A stretch of DNA of 64,000 bases from Phorcus lineatus (GCA_921293015.1 OV121092.1:45717064-45781063), one strand, 5' to 3'. Counted from the first letter of the stretch, positions 35,626-47,400 are shown. Translations and numbers: made by a program. Notes: a model not told the origin generated them from the sequence alone.

Positions 35626-36230
35626 CCCCCTATAAAAAAAATTTCCCTCTCAAGATGCATTCACAGCATCTCAGCAAGCAAAATTTTACCATCGCCACAA
35701 GTGCATCCGCAAGTACATTTTCACCTTCACCAGAAAAGTCGTAAAGTGTACAGGCCTGTGGCGATGGTGTGGATGCATCTCCAGAAAGTGATTGTAGCCA
35801 TAAAAGTTTACAGGAACCGGTGCCTCTAGAGACTGTGTGGAAGCATCCTTGAAGATGTAATTAGGTCGTAAAAGTTTACATCAACCAGTCCCTCTAGAGA
35901 CTCTGTGGAAGCATCCTTGAAGGTGTAATTATGTCGTAAACGTTTACATCAACCAGTGCCTCTGGAGACTCTGTGGATGCATCTTGAAGGGGTAATTAGG
36001 TCGTAAAAGTTTACTGCAACCAGTTCCTCTAGAGACTATGTGGATGCATCTTGAAGGGGTAATTAGGTCGTAAAAGTTTACTGCAACCAGTGCCTCTAGA
36101 GACTATGTGGATGCATCTTGAAGGGGTAATTAGGTCGTAAAAGTTTACGGCAACCAGTGCCTCTAGAGACTATGTGGATGCATCCTGAAGGTCGTAAAAG
36201 TTTACAGCAGCCACTGCTTTTAACGAGCAT
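35626..36230. repeat. Repeat-family copy containing a 67-bp tandem array
   Basis: Starts CCCCCTATAAAAAAAATTTC and continues with GATGCATC-rich sequence shared, in inverted orientation, with 41030-41277. From about 35790 a 67-bp unit (GTAAAAGTTTAC, then CAACCAGTGCCTCTAGAGAC, then TGTGGATGCATCTTGAAGG) repeats about six times with some variation. No gene is proposed. Confidence 0.75.
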
Positions 36231-36840
36231 GCTGATACAACCTTCAGGACGGGATGTCTGCATTCTCGCTAGATTTTTGTGTATACTCCCTAGTGTCATT
36301 AATGTTGACACCCACCAATGCCTCTAACAAGTATGCACATGCATCCCGTCATGAATTATGATTCTGACTATGCTTTTACTGATATTCCACGTACCGCAAA
36401 TTGGCAGAAGCTTCTAAAGCAGCTGTTGAAGTTCGTTCAGAAGCTTCTGCAATATTACATCCCAGTAAAAAAATAGTACCAGCATTGAAGCTAAAAGCAT
36501 GCCTTCAAACAATGACAAAAGAATCACACAATCATTAAAACGTTTTAATAGAATGTAAAATCAAAATCTTTCTTGGTGGCAATTTCATGGACAATATTTA
36601 TAGATTTAATTGTAAGACTATACACACAAATTTATCAAGAATGAAATCACTGATAAATGAACAATTACGAGATAGACTATTGGAATATTCATCACAGCAA
36701 TTTAATTACAAGAAATCACTTATTTTAGTTGAAAACTTTTAACAATGCTAAAATATTATTAACAAAATTATATATATGTATGAAAATTGCATATAATTAT
36801 TTTTTCATTAAAAAAGTAAATAAACAAAAATCCAAAAAAT

Positions 36841-36887
36841 CCTTTTCACTGTGTTGACATCTGATGACTAGTTGACTGGTCTTCATT
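36841..36887 (-). CDS. Candidate terminal exon D
   Basis: A good acceptor (TATATTCTGTTTCAG) on the minus strand is followed by the phase-0 frame NEDQSTSHQMSTQ and a TGA at about 36846-36848. It can join in frame directly to donor exon A (38628-38671), giving AKTK-NEDQSTSHQMSTQ as a C-terminus. Ser/Thr/Gln-rich and acidic, like exon C. No canonical AATAAA is evident close downstream. Confidence 0.38.
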
Positions 36888-37112
36888 CTGAAACAGAATA
36901 TAATGCTTGTTACAAACAGAAAGACACCAAACAGTGTAAAAAGATCTCAGATGGCAATCTCAAATTGGATAACTGTACTCTTATCCCTAACATAGAAATC
37001 AATTAGATCAAGCAATTAACAAATAAATTGATATATGGCTCCAATCAGTAAATCAACTGATCAGAAGTCACTTATCAATCTGTTTGTTTATGTAACAATT
37101 CAATGTACTTAC

Positions 37113-37189
37113 TGTGAAGACACTGTCTCTTAATCCCCCTGTGAATCTTCATCTTGCCAGCTTTGTGTATTCTCTGGTTCAGTGAACAC
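37113..37189 (-). CDS. Candidate alternative C-terminal exon C
   Basis: 77 nt between a pyrimidine-rich acceptor (TTTGCTCGTTTATTTCTTAAG) and a consensus donor (CTTCACA then GTAAGTACA). In phase with exon A it reads VFTEPENTQSWQDEDSQGD then TAA, with 17 nt left before the donor. A stop that close to the last splice junction would normally escape nonsense-mediated decay. The first 15 nt (GTGTTCACTGAACCA) match exon B except at one base, so the two look like diverged exon duplicates. Confidence 0.42.
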
Positions 37190-38282
37190 CTTAAGAAATA
37201 AACGAGCAAACACTTAAGCACAAAACTAGTAACAGCAATGTTTTAAAAATGTTATATGATTAAACTTGTTTCTTGTAAACAGTTTCTAATTTTCATTACC
37301 TCTATTCATTCCCTAGTATAAAGTATATATGTTGTATTGTTTTTAATAATGTCTCATATGCCAAACAATGGGTGGTTGTTAAACAAACTCAAGTAATACT
37401 ATAACATGTTTTATTGATGTACTAGTTTAATTTGTGACACTGAAGTAAACTAAATCTGTCTGCCTGTATAAAAAAAGCAGCAGAATTATCAATCAGGCTT
37501 TAAAAATCTTTCAAACATTGGTTTATTAGTTCTCATCTGGAATAAACATAACATCCTGTGAGGCCAAAAGGTGTCCATGTATGTGTGTTTGCAACTTTCA
37601 ATACATGTACAAATAACCAATAATGATGATGATATCAAAAGAATAGCATTTATCATATACAGTCATCTTAAGGAAAGCCATACTTGAAATTATATGAATA
37701 TAAAGTAATTGTTTCACAATTGTTCCAAAAGTTGGTAAAAACTTTAAAAGTTACAGAAAATCCAAAATGTTCACCGACAACTTTTTCCTATCTTAAAACA
37801 TTTTTCAAGTTCAATAGCAGGAATAAGTATAAAGTGCTCTAACAATTTGTATAATAATCCTGTATTACAAATATCAACATACATTTAGGTTCAGCAATAC
37901 TAACATTTATGAGTGTAATTTTTATCAAATGAATTTGATATTCAAATAAATACATGCAAATTATGTAATGCTAATCACATGTTATGAAATGAAAACAAAT
38001 GAAAATTCATGTGATCAAACTTAAAACTGGGAACAACTTAATTGTCTAACAATTATTGATTGCAAATTCCAACTATCAATTTCAGGTTAAATGGCAAATA
38101 GTATCAAGTCCTCCAACACCATATATTAGACAATCAGCCTGTCTGGGTTTTCAAGAAAAGAAATTACAATTAATCAAGACTATCTATTGGTAAATTGGAG
38201 TGAACCCTCTGATGCGATTCCTAATCTAACCAGTTGAGAAATACACTGCATGTTTATTGAAGAATTAGGTGAACATACTTAC

Positions 38283-38356
38283 AGTGCCAGCTCTTTCCTG
38301 TTATGTAATGGCTTGTCCACTCCCTCCTCTCCCAGCAGTCATGGTTCAGTGCACAC
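38283..38356 (-). CDS. Candidate alternative exon B, paralogous to exon C
   Basis: 74 nt with an acceptor (GCATTGTTTACATAG) and a perfect donor (GGCACT then GTAAGTATG). It begins GTGTGCACTGAACCA, nearly the same as exon C. In phase with exon A it reads VCTEP then TGA, so inclusion would truncate the protein. Another frame is open (ALNHDCWERREWTSHYITGK). It could be a poison exon or an exon of a noncoding transcript. Confidence 0.35.
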
Positions 38357-38627
38357 CTATGTAAACAATGCCATCTTTGCTTAATATTGTCAAAGAAAAG
38401 GAACCAAATATCACTTTTACAAATCAGTGTTAATAAAACACAACTTAACTTGTCAACAATAAGTAACTTTATTACATATTCTATATAAGGGAATGGACTT
38501 GAAATTTTTTTCATTTTGACTGTGAAGCCAACATTTCAAGGATTTTTTATCAGCTCTTTCATGAAACAAGGAAGAGCAATAAGGTTAAGATGTTATACTG
38601 TGTATGTAGCAGTAATGGTCTACTTAC

Positions 38628-38671
38628 TTTGGTTTTTGCAACTGTAGATATGCCTTCTATGCTGTTGGCAA
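38628..38671 (-). CDS. Candidate exon A upstream of three alternative ends
   Basis: 44 nt: acceptor TTATTAAAATCACAG (a poor pyrimidine tract), then two bases of a split codon, then ANSIEGISTVAKTK, then a perfect donor (AACCAAA followed by GTAAGTAGA). It ends in phase 0, so it can splice to exon B, C or D. An alternative view is a first exon that extends upstream: ATGGCCGCC in good start context lies at about 38715, but its frame stops after eight codons. The protein is not recognised. Confidence 0.33.
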
Positions 38672-40783
38672 CTGTGATTTTAATAATCAAGAATCAGTTG
38701 TTTTTCCTAATGGCGGCCATTGCTCCTCGTTAGTGACAGGTCAGGCAGGAAGTTGGGTCTTGCTGTCAGTCAAAGGGGTTAAGACTGCAGAGATTCTGAT
38801 TGGATAATAATGTCCAGCCTCATCAGGTGTGAGGCAGAAGGTATTGAATGGTGTAAAGAACCTTAAACTGTGATCTTTTCCAAAGAGAAGAGTCAAGTCA
38901 TTGAATGGCATTTAGAAGTGGTGTCTTAAAAAAACCCAAGGTATTTCTTGGCAACAACTTCTTAAGAAATGAGTAATGGATATAAATTTGAGTCAAGGAT
39001 TTTGATCAAAATTTATATTCTTAGCTTGAAATGATGAAATGAATACAATATATGGATGAATTCATAAATATCCATTAAATTCAGAAAATGTATAATCATA
39101 AAAGCTTAGATATTTTTTAACAACATTGAACTTATTATTGAACTAGTTTATTTGCAACTTATCTGATATGTGATAAGAATTAAAACAAGAATTTAGTTTC
39201 AGGGGAATTTTTCAACTTATATGTTTTGAAGGCGTACAGTCATCTATAAAAGCAAGAGATATATTCCCTTTATATGATTGATGTAGATTATTTGTACAAA
39301 TTCAAAATGAGATTATTTGAAATGAAAGAGAATTGAAAAGCATTTAGAAATGTATGGAGAAAATGACTTCTTCCAACACCTGGAAACAATTACTTAATAA
39401 TAATATTTTAGAAAAATTAAATAATATGAAACAATTTTAAACCAATTGCGTTCTTTAAGATACATAGACGAACAGGCTATTAAATTCAAACAATAAAAAA
39501 TTTCTGGCCATAGAATATTCAGTTAAATAATCATATCTCCTAATTTCCTTTTCCAAAATAATTGTCAAAGTCAATCAACTAATAAACTTAAGGAATTCAA
39601 ATAAATTATTTTTTCAAAGTTTATTATAAGTTATTGAGATTGATTGGTGTTTCAACTTGGTTAGCAAGACATCCAATACCAATTTTGGTCTCCAATTTGA
39701 AATAACACCTAATTGAGTGATCGATATGTATAAAGGCACTGTTAGGTCAAATGACTAATAAGCAACTAAACTCGTTAAAATGTTAATTGTGATTAATTTT
39801 GAGAACTCATAGGTTACGTACAAGGTATTTACTCTGAATTCAACTGGAAACACAATTTGAATAACATTTAATTAGGTAACTGATGTCCCTTACTAAACAA
39901 ACAAACTTGTTAACAGCTTAATGACCAACAAATTGATTCAGCTGTCAAAGCAACACAACTGTTATAGACAATGGATACCTATTATCACCTTATTTCATTG
40001 GCCATTTTCTATAATAAAGGCTCCACCCATCTCCATCACTGTAACCAATAGATTTTTATCTTAACGATGTCACCTAACCTATAGAATTTGTTTATCAGTA
40101 TAAATCATTTAACCAGGCAAATGAATTTGTTAAAAACCAGACATGTTTTAGGAATGATTGTTTATATGTTAAATTTGCAGACTTAAATCAAATAAATAAA
40201 ATTGTGAATGACAAATTCATCTGTATTCAATTTTTTGTGTGTATTTGAAGACAATATAGCAAATCTTGCTTCTGAACGTCTTCAACTTCTTAAAATGTTA
40301 TATAATAAAAATACCTTTTCTGAATTAATATTTTAACCTCTGTAACCATGAATCAATATCATAACATACTATTTGAACTTTTGAAATCGTTTGTGGATAT
40401 GTTTTTATGGAATAAAGTTTGAATTACTTTTCATCTTTTTTTTGTCATTTCCAACCACAGATGTCATAGTCCATCTTTAAAAGCTCAAATACCTGGTTAT
40501 TTAATCCAAGTGAATTTTATAAATGGCTAGTAAACTGAATAACAGAAAAGAAAAAATATGAGAAATATTTTCCAACAATAACAATAATTGTTAGTTACAA
40601 AGGGGGAAATAACACATTATCCTTTATTGCTAAATATCAACTATATTTTTATTATATATTATATTATTATCTATTTTTAATCACAGGTAGGCAACACATT
40701 ATTTTAAAAAAGCACCCACACCTGGTTATTTAATTCACTTTCTAAGCTTCTTCATGCGGCCTGCTTATCAGGGAGCCCCATCC
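38672..40783. other. AT-rich noncoding stretch, no gene seen
   Basis: Apart from the short GC-richer segment at 38700-38800, the sequence is unique, very AT-rich and without coding bias. Confidence 0.5.
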
Positions 40784-41030
40784 CTGATTACATAACCCAC
40801 ATGCTGCTGTGAAGGTTTTATTACTTTATGGTCATTGGAGATACTTCCACAGCATCTCCACTTGGCTTGCTAATCATATGTACTATCCCAGAGAATGACC
40901 CTCAACCCTGATTACATAACCTACATGCTGCTGTGTGGGTTTTATTACTTTATAGTTATAGGGATACTTCCACAGCATCTCCACTTACCTCATTATCCCA
41001 TGGAAACTTGTGGAGATGCTTTCACAGTAT
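40784..41030. repeat. Tandem duplication, about 125-bp unit, two copies
   Basis: Each copy contains CCTGATTACATAACC, CACATGCTGCTGTG (CTACATG in the second), GGTTTTATTACTTTAT and ACTTCCACAGCATCTCCACT in the same order. They are adjacent to, and perhaps part of, the GATGCATC-rich family at 41030-41277. Confidence 0.8.
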
Positions 41031-41277
41031 CCTTAGAGGGACAATGATGCTGTTACAGCTTCATCACAACTTTTTATTGCCCTAGAGCTTGTGGCGAAGC
41101 TGTGGATGCATCTTCCCAGATACTTTTTCACCTTCACCAAAATGCTTCCGCTAGCGGAGATGGTAAAATTTTGCCCCAAAAACCTCCAGAGATGGTATGG
41201 AGGCAGTTTGGAGATGCAGTGAAGATGCTTTGGCAAAGCTGCGGAAGCAACTTTCAGGAAATTTTTTTTTATAGGGG
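41030..41277. mobile_element. Second copy of the GATGCATC-rich repeat family, inverted
   Basis: The right end GGAAATTTTTTTTTATAGGG is the reverse complement of the left end of the copy at 35626. Internal blocks such as GCAAAATTTTACCATC and GGTGAAGGTGAAAA occur in both. Many short self-complementary strings (TTCCGCTAGCGGA) suggest a foldback element. No matching TSD was found at the outer ends, so I do not call the two copies one large transposon. Confidence 0.55.
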
Positions 41278-43197
41278 TCTGTCCCAATATTCCTTCTCAT
41301 TCTATTCTTCAAATGTAATTTCTAAAAGAAAAACAATTAAATTTAACTCCTGCTTGTCAAATAAAACCCCTGAATTTTCTGTTACTTTATTGTGCATGGT
41401 GTCTATAGCAAGTTTTCATGAGTAAAACAAATAAAATAAGGCGGTTTCTAACTTTTATCTATTTTCTTTTAATTCAATGACTGTTTGTTTTGAACCATAC
41501 TTTCAGATAGAAATTAATGAAGTATGATTTCTTTTTATAAATGTGGTACTCAGGAACAGCTAAGAAATCAGCCCCACACAATAACAAAAAAACTCAAACC
41601 ATGCTCAACATCATATCCAATGAAATCAACTTGTTTAGTTTGCCATCTCCTTCAAATAACATCACACTTCTTGAATTTCTTTTCATAGAAAAATAGGCTC
41701 ATGATCAACAACTGGAAACAGATAGCAAACAAAATCTTGCAGACATTTTAATCCTTGAGTAAATGATGTTGAAAAATCTCTTAAAAAGGCTCAATATTAA
41801 TATAAATGAAGTTTGATTCTGTGGCAGAGAAATTTGGAATATGAATCATATAACCATAGATAATATGAAATTTAATCTCGTCAAATGTTTATTGATAAGA
41901 TACCATCAGTCATAGTTCAATAAGGGAATTCTTCGTACATCAAATAAAGCATGATATGACACATCTGTAAGTTCATATGAAGCATTCTGAATTATGGAAA
42001 AATCATATTTTCATACAAACATTCAAAGAAGTTCACATTATTTCTACAAATTAATATGAAAAGCTCTTTAAAGTTTTGAATTTCCTTATTGTTGAGAATG
42101 TGGAATTTTATTCCATATATGACAGTAATTTAACCAATATGGAAGAAGAAGGCAAATTAATCTAGTCAATAATTCATGTCATATTTCATTTTTCTTTAGC
42201 CACATGCCGATATCATCTTGAGTGAGTGAGTTATTGTTTAACACCCGCTTGGGCACTATTTCAGCTATTAGCGGTGAGATATCATCTTGAAATGTCATAC
42301 TGAATAGTAAGATATTATAAAAAACATATGTTACTCTTAATGATTTTAAATTATGAAAATCTACTTAAATTATAATAATCATTTCAATCTATCTAATGAC
42401 AAGTTTCTGAGCATCAATAGACTATGGAACCATCTACAGTGTGTGTTACAATGGTTATCTAAGAGGAAATGTTAGAATAGAGTCCCACATTCGATGTTAT
42501 AAGCGCTTTCAACTTATTAACGCCTCTAACCACATTAATAACTCACAAAATGATAAGCACCCCTTTCTTATAAATATCTCTGTGTGCTAACGCTAGGCAC
42601 TTACACTGAAAACATGAATCCTACTGACGTTTGTCAGGGAGGTGCATTTCAGGGTAAAAGTCATGCACATATGGGACCATATTTTGTTTCCACATGTTGG
42701 CTAACCTTACTTTTAAATGTTCGATAATATTGAAGGTTGATGGTCACAAAATATGTTTTATTATAATCTCTAGAATTTGATGGAAAAATAATTTTAATAA
42801 CTTCCCACTCTTTTCAATTTCATAGGCACTCAGGGCGCTTATTTTGCCAAATACGTCACTCTTATTTCTAAACCATGAAACAAAGGTTATTATGATCAGA
42901 CATAGTTAACAAAGACATGAAAGAAATCATAAAAGTTCTTTCCAATCAGTGTCTGGAAGCCAACCAGCGCAATCTGAACGTTGAGTGTATTCCATCTCTG
43001 TCTAGACTGTCAAAGAGATCACAATAATTAGAAACATTTGCTACCTGATATAACTTTTTAATGATTTTCAACTTGGAATCTAGCAACATTCATCTATCTA
43101 AATAGTGATTGTGTTTCAAAGTCTGTACGGTCTAATTTCAAAGAGCTTTCCTTTGGTAAATTCTTAGTATCTCAAAGTGTGGATTTTCATTTTCCAG
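41278..43197. other. AT-rich noncoding stretch
   Basis: Nothing recognised except the truncated retro-insertion at 42222-42277. A GC-richer part at 42480-42860 has no ORF. Confidence 0.45.
42222..42277 (-). mobile_element. 56-bp 5'-truncated retro-insertion
   Basis: The 13-bp TSD GATATCATCTTGA is exact on both sides (42209-42221 and 42278-42290). Read on the minus strand the insert ends GTGTTAAACAATAACTCACTCAC, like the tail of the local SINEs but not identical. The upstream part (GCTGAAATAGTGCCCAAGCG) differs. It is probably the 3' end of a related SINE or of the partner LINE. Confidence 0.75.
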
Positions 43198-43258
43198 ATA
43201 TGGTCACTTTGATATCTTAAGCATTGATACTGGCCAGGACGAGGAGGAACCAGTCTAA
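43198..43258 (+). CDS. Candidate plus-strand terminal exon
   Basis: A strong acceptor (GTGGATTTTCATTTTCCAG) is followed, after one base of a split codon, by YGHFDILSIDTGQDEEEPV and TAA at 43256-43258. The acidic end and locally higher GC are coding-like. No upstream exon was identified with confidence. ATTAAA occurs about 37 bp downstream and could serve in polyadenylation. Confidence 0.33.
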
Positions 43259-43602
43259 CTTTAAGTTTGATGAAGAGGGTCTGGCCTCGTTTAATTAAAT
43301 CAAATGGACTTTACATATATCTAATCTCAAATCTCAATGTAAATCTAGAGTCAAATATAATACGTTCCTTGAACTCCAGATATTCTTACTAGTTGAATTT
43401 CAAAATATCAATGAAACATTTTAATTGGTTGATTCAAACAATATGCTAAGAATTAAAATAATTTTAGCAATGATAAAGAAAAAGATACATAGAGAAAAGT
43501 ATATTAATTTGGTCATAGATCTTTCATTCATCTGTTGCTAAAATCTCTTTTGAACATGAAAATGCCTTACCCCATCATAAAACTTTGTGATTGGCTGATT
43601 AA

Positions 43603-44173
43603 AGTCATAGTCTCATTTTTGTAAGGCAACTAAACTGAACTAATTATTCTTCACAAACAAAATCTGATCACTAACACAAATATTTCCTGTCGCATTTGCA
43701 AAGATTTATTTTTATGCCCCTTTTACAGTTTTGGATGAAGCAGCTTATTGCCGTATGCCATTTCAGACCGATGAGGTACCGAATCAAGTGCAATCCCATC
43801 GCGAGTACGAAACACCGGAAATCTAGTCATCGCAAATACTTATGACAGACGCATTCTTCACTGAGTTTACCACCTTTTTGTTATTTCTGTATTTGAAAAA
43901 GCGTAAGCTATTAGCTATTTTCATTGGATATTCAGCTGGGAAATTTTATGTGTTCTTCGTCACGGCCTTAGCGAAATGATGTGGTAAGGACTAACGCTCG
44001 CGAAAAACATAATATTCGGGTAGGGTAGGGTAGTTTGAACTTCATTATTGAGGGCTAGAATGACTGCAGAGTTCTGAAAATTGTTGCAAACGTCAGGGGA
44101 AAGATTTCTGTGAGTGGTGAACTATTTGTCCGGCATTTATTACAATTTGCCTTGCAAAAATGAGACTATGACT
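43603..44173. mobile_element. MITE, 571 bp, with 27-bp inverted repeats
   Basis: Left end AGTCATAGTCTCATTTTTGT and the next seven bases (43603-43629) match the reverse complement of 44147-44173 with one mismatch. The interior is more CpG-rich than its surroundings and includes three GGGTA repeats. No transposase ORF. The target duplication is unclear (TTAA on the left, ATAA on the right), so the superfamily is not assigned. Confidence 0.75.
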
Positions 44174-45442
44174 ATAAAAAAATACTCTTTAGCCCTATAT
44201 CCTCCCCAAGCACCAAGATACAGAGAGAGAACTAAACAAATAAACCAGCAGAAGCCATCCTAAGTGATTTGCTTTTTGTCCTCATCCATCTCCCTGACAG
44301 AGGACAATGAATACTTTGTTTAACATTGTTACAGCTTCTAGATATCTACCAGCTTGAAACTGGGATTTTGACAACAATATACTGATACACAGATCATACA
44401 AAATGATAAAAGCTTAGGACTGGGACAACAATATTAATACCAAAATCATACAAAATAATAAAAGCGTGAGATCCCAAAAATTGGTTAACTGTTGCAATCA
44501 CCACTTTTTTTCACATTTTATGCAAAGAAAAATTATGTATTTTTACCAATTTAACTTTATAATAAATTATGTTAATTCTATTTATTTAATTAACTTAATA
44601 ATGAAATATATTCACACATTCATAAACACTTAATCATTGTGTTACTAACAATGCTCTCTATTGCTGTAACAAAGCTTTCAAATTTTAGCCCTGAGCATCT
44701 TTCTTCTCATTGTTTTCCTTCCGGGCTGTTCTTTTCAAACTGTCAAATAAAACAGAACCAAAACACATCCCTTAGTAACATGCTTCAAACAAACAGTCAC
44801 TTAGTATATAACATGTCTGTACATTGACAGAAACATCCCAACATAATTCAGTTTCTACAAAAATACAGAGAAAGAATTGTCCTTGCAGCAATGCGCTATT
44901 ACAGTTCAAGTTTTACAGGTTTCTTTCCAGGGGCAAAAAAATAAAGCTTCCAGCAATGTACAAAACTAAAACTGATAATAATAATAACAACAACAACAAC
45001 AATAATAATAAATTGTTTAGAAAACAATAATGACAACAACGACGACGATGATGATAATATTATAGAGCCACACATTGTATCCAGTCTGTGGTTACTCAAG
45101 GCTCTATTGGAATACTATCGCCCTAGTCTAAGCCAAGCCTACCAATGACCCTTTCACCATGTACCCATATTCTGCTGGGTGAATAGAGGCACATTTTGAA
45201 TAGGTAATAATGATGTGGAGGTCCTGTGTAAATTTCACTTGACCCTTACAGTCAAGTTCAGCAAAAATTTACACAGATTATTACTGGATGGTGACTCGGT
45301 TCATGGCTGGATAATGTGACAGTTTAAAGGGTTGATTCCCAGAGCCACACTGAGGCCTGAGTCGATGGTGTCACCATTGGTGAAAGATTTCATTGGAATT
45401 TCGTTCTTGCTCATGCGGCTGTAATTGGTTACCTGTTGATAG
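44174..45442. other. AT-rich noncoding stretch
   Basis: A diverged tandem pair of about 60 bp lies at 44358-44466 (ACTGGGA...ACAACAATA...ATCATACAAAATAATAAAAGC). A microsatellite is at 44976-45060. No gene was recognised before the Cys-rich exon. Confidence 0.4.
44976..45060. repeat. Compound trinucleotide microsatellite
   Basis: Runs of AAT, AAC, AAT, then ACG and ATG triplets. Confidence 0.85.
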
Positions 45443-45617
45443 TATTGTGAAAAGTAAACTTCAAACGCCATGGCAGTTAATCGTAGACAAGTGTAATAAT
45501 AAGATTACTCCCTTGAGCGAGTGTCAATACAAAAGGGTGGCATCGAAATATCCTCATCTTTGTAATTATTTAGCAAGTAACTTGAGGCAACAAAGATGTT
45601 GTGCATGCATCAGAAAG
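45443..45617 (+). CDS. Cysteine-rich extracellular-type exon
   Basis: The acceptor TTGGTTACCTGTTGATAG is followed by one base of a split codon and 58 open codons, ending at donor CAGAAAG then GTAAGG. The encoded stretch has a regular cysteine pattern: DKCNN, SECQYKRVAS, then HLCNYLASN, then RQQRCCACIRK. The spacing C-x8-C-x13-C with a final CC-x-C resembles the short disulfide domains (PLAC or ShK type) that end many secreted proteases and matrix proteins, though the last spacing is one residue shorter than the usual PLAC CC-x2-C. If the donor is skipped, the frame runs to TAA at 45648-45650, giving a terminal exon, as is common for PLAC domains. AATAAA then occurs near 46284. No companion exon was identified. 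Confidence 0.5.
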
Positions 45618-45650
45618 GTAAGGGTTGTTTTCCAGGATAATAGATGTTAA

Positions 45651-47075
45651 AATCTCTCCTGCAGTATCCATACCACATACTTGAACGTCATCTCTGGAAG
45701 CTAACGACAACTATGTATGCCTTTACTGGATGTGAGGGATATTCAAGTTTAACTGGTTCTTCTAAAAGGACCAGCAACAATCTCAACTTGTTTACATGCT
45801 ATAAGGTTGTAAAAATGCATGCGAGTTAGTTACTTATCTAGAAATCCTATATAAAAATTTGTCAAAACACAATCAAATATTTCTTATGGTACAGACTATG
45901 ATAAAAACCCAGTAATGTTCCTACATGTACAACTCCTCCCTTACCCCCTCTTAAATATTTTCCATCCATGTCATCCTTGATTGGATCCAGTTATCTATAG
46001 TTTCTCTGTTCAGGATAAGCAAGCAGAAGTTTAACTTCCTGGTCCAGTAAAACGTTATTATCTGATGATAAAACAACAATTTGAAGGCGTGAATAGGAGA
46101 TATTCATGTTGTCATGGTGTTGAGAGTTTCCTTCAAGAAACCACACTCAGATCCCTGTTAAACAACAATTCTTCTGTACATGATCTGATTTTTAAATTAC
46201 CCAACTCCGATATTCCTCAACTGCAAGTCCTGTAAATTGGCCATTTAGAGTGTATTTGCACTGATAAATTCCACTGTTTGTTAATAAAATAATAATAAAA
46301 AAATAAAGTTAAGTAGAAAGCCTGTGACAGATGGTTGATACAATAAATCTTCATGGGACAAGTCAGACAAGTTTTTTTCCTTCTCAAGGACAGGCAACAG
46401 TTTGAGGTGAGGCCAGTGTTTATAGTACTCATGGCATCAAGTTGACAGGTATTTTCCCTCAGGCCAAACGCTTCACAATTAAAGCCCCTCTTTTCTTATT
46501 CTTTACAGCATAATATGCAGATGAAATGAGCATTTTTCACTTGGTTGCCATGGAATTTGAGACTCAAAGTTCAAAAAGAAACACCCAGGAGTAATCACGT
46601 GTCACCAAATACATGTTCTCTATCTTTATTCTTGAGATATGCAGAAAATTGCAAAAAGTCTTAAGTTTTTTGTCATTTGATGGATAGCGGCATTAAAGAG
46701 ATGGCACCGAGCTCCATGATAAAGTGTTCCCTGGACGCAGATACAAACCTGGACACTTTGTGAACTGTCTCGTGTTATACATACATTCAAATAAATGTCC
46801 CTAAGGTAAGATTACCTTTGTAGACATCCATACATATTGCACAGTTCTTATCACAGAGCATGTTCCAGGTTAAGATTATTTGACAGCATTAACATTTCCA
46901 TAGAGGTTAAAAGCAGTAATAGGGAGTTATCTATATACTGTCTGGAACCCACAAACTTTCTGAAGTTAGCTAGCTTCCATGAAAACATATATATATATAT
47001 ATATTATGATTATATATATATACATTCAAATACATGTACCGACGTATTACGATGGTGTACATTCATTTACTTACC
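45651..47075. other. Noncoding stretch or 3' UTR
   Basis: Part may be the 3' UTR of the Cys-rich exon. A minus-strand candidate exon near 46815 reads NCAICMDVYK before a donor (CAAAG then GTAATC), and its phase would match exon A at 38.67 kb, but its acceptor is poor. An (AT)n tract lies at 46987-47022. Confidence 0.3.
46987..47022. repeat. (AT)n microsatellite
   Basis: Alternating AT run with one TTATGA interruption. Confidence 0.85.
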
Positions 47076-47087
47076 CTGTTATAAGGA

Positions 47088-47400
47088 GGTGGGTGAGATG
47101 TTGTTTAATGCCGCATTCAAGATTATTTCACTTATATCGCGGCTGCTAGTATTATTGCAGGAAGAAAGCCCGCAACACCATTGTGGCTATGCAATGCTGT
47201 GAAACCTGCGAGCATCGACTGGAACTAACGAACAATGGGTGCTACTGCGCTGAATTTCAGCGTAGCATTGCACCCAAACCTGACTACGTGTAGAACAGTT
47301 CTCTACTGCAGACAAAGTTGCCGAACCCCTGGCGGGATTTGAACCACAGACCTCATGATCATAAGCCGAACGCGCTAACCACTGCGCTATCCCGCCCCCC
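47088..47400 (-). mobile_element. tRNA-derived SINE, copy 4
   Basis: Minus orientation, with the tRNA-like head at the right (GGGGGCGGGATAGCGCAGTG on the minus strand). TSD CTGTTATAAGGA at 47076-47087 and 47400-47411. The GTGA tail is short. The B box reads GGTTCAAATCC, one change from consensus. Confidence 0.9.

Noticed and set aside
35626..41277. One 5.6-kb transposon bounded by CCCCTATAAAAAAAATTTCC ends
   Set aside because: No target duplication at the outer edges, and internal parts of both ends are homologous. Two inverted copies of a smaller repeat explain it better.
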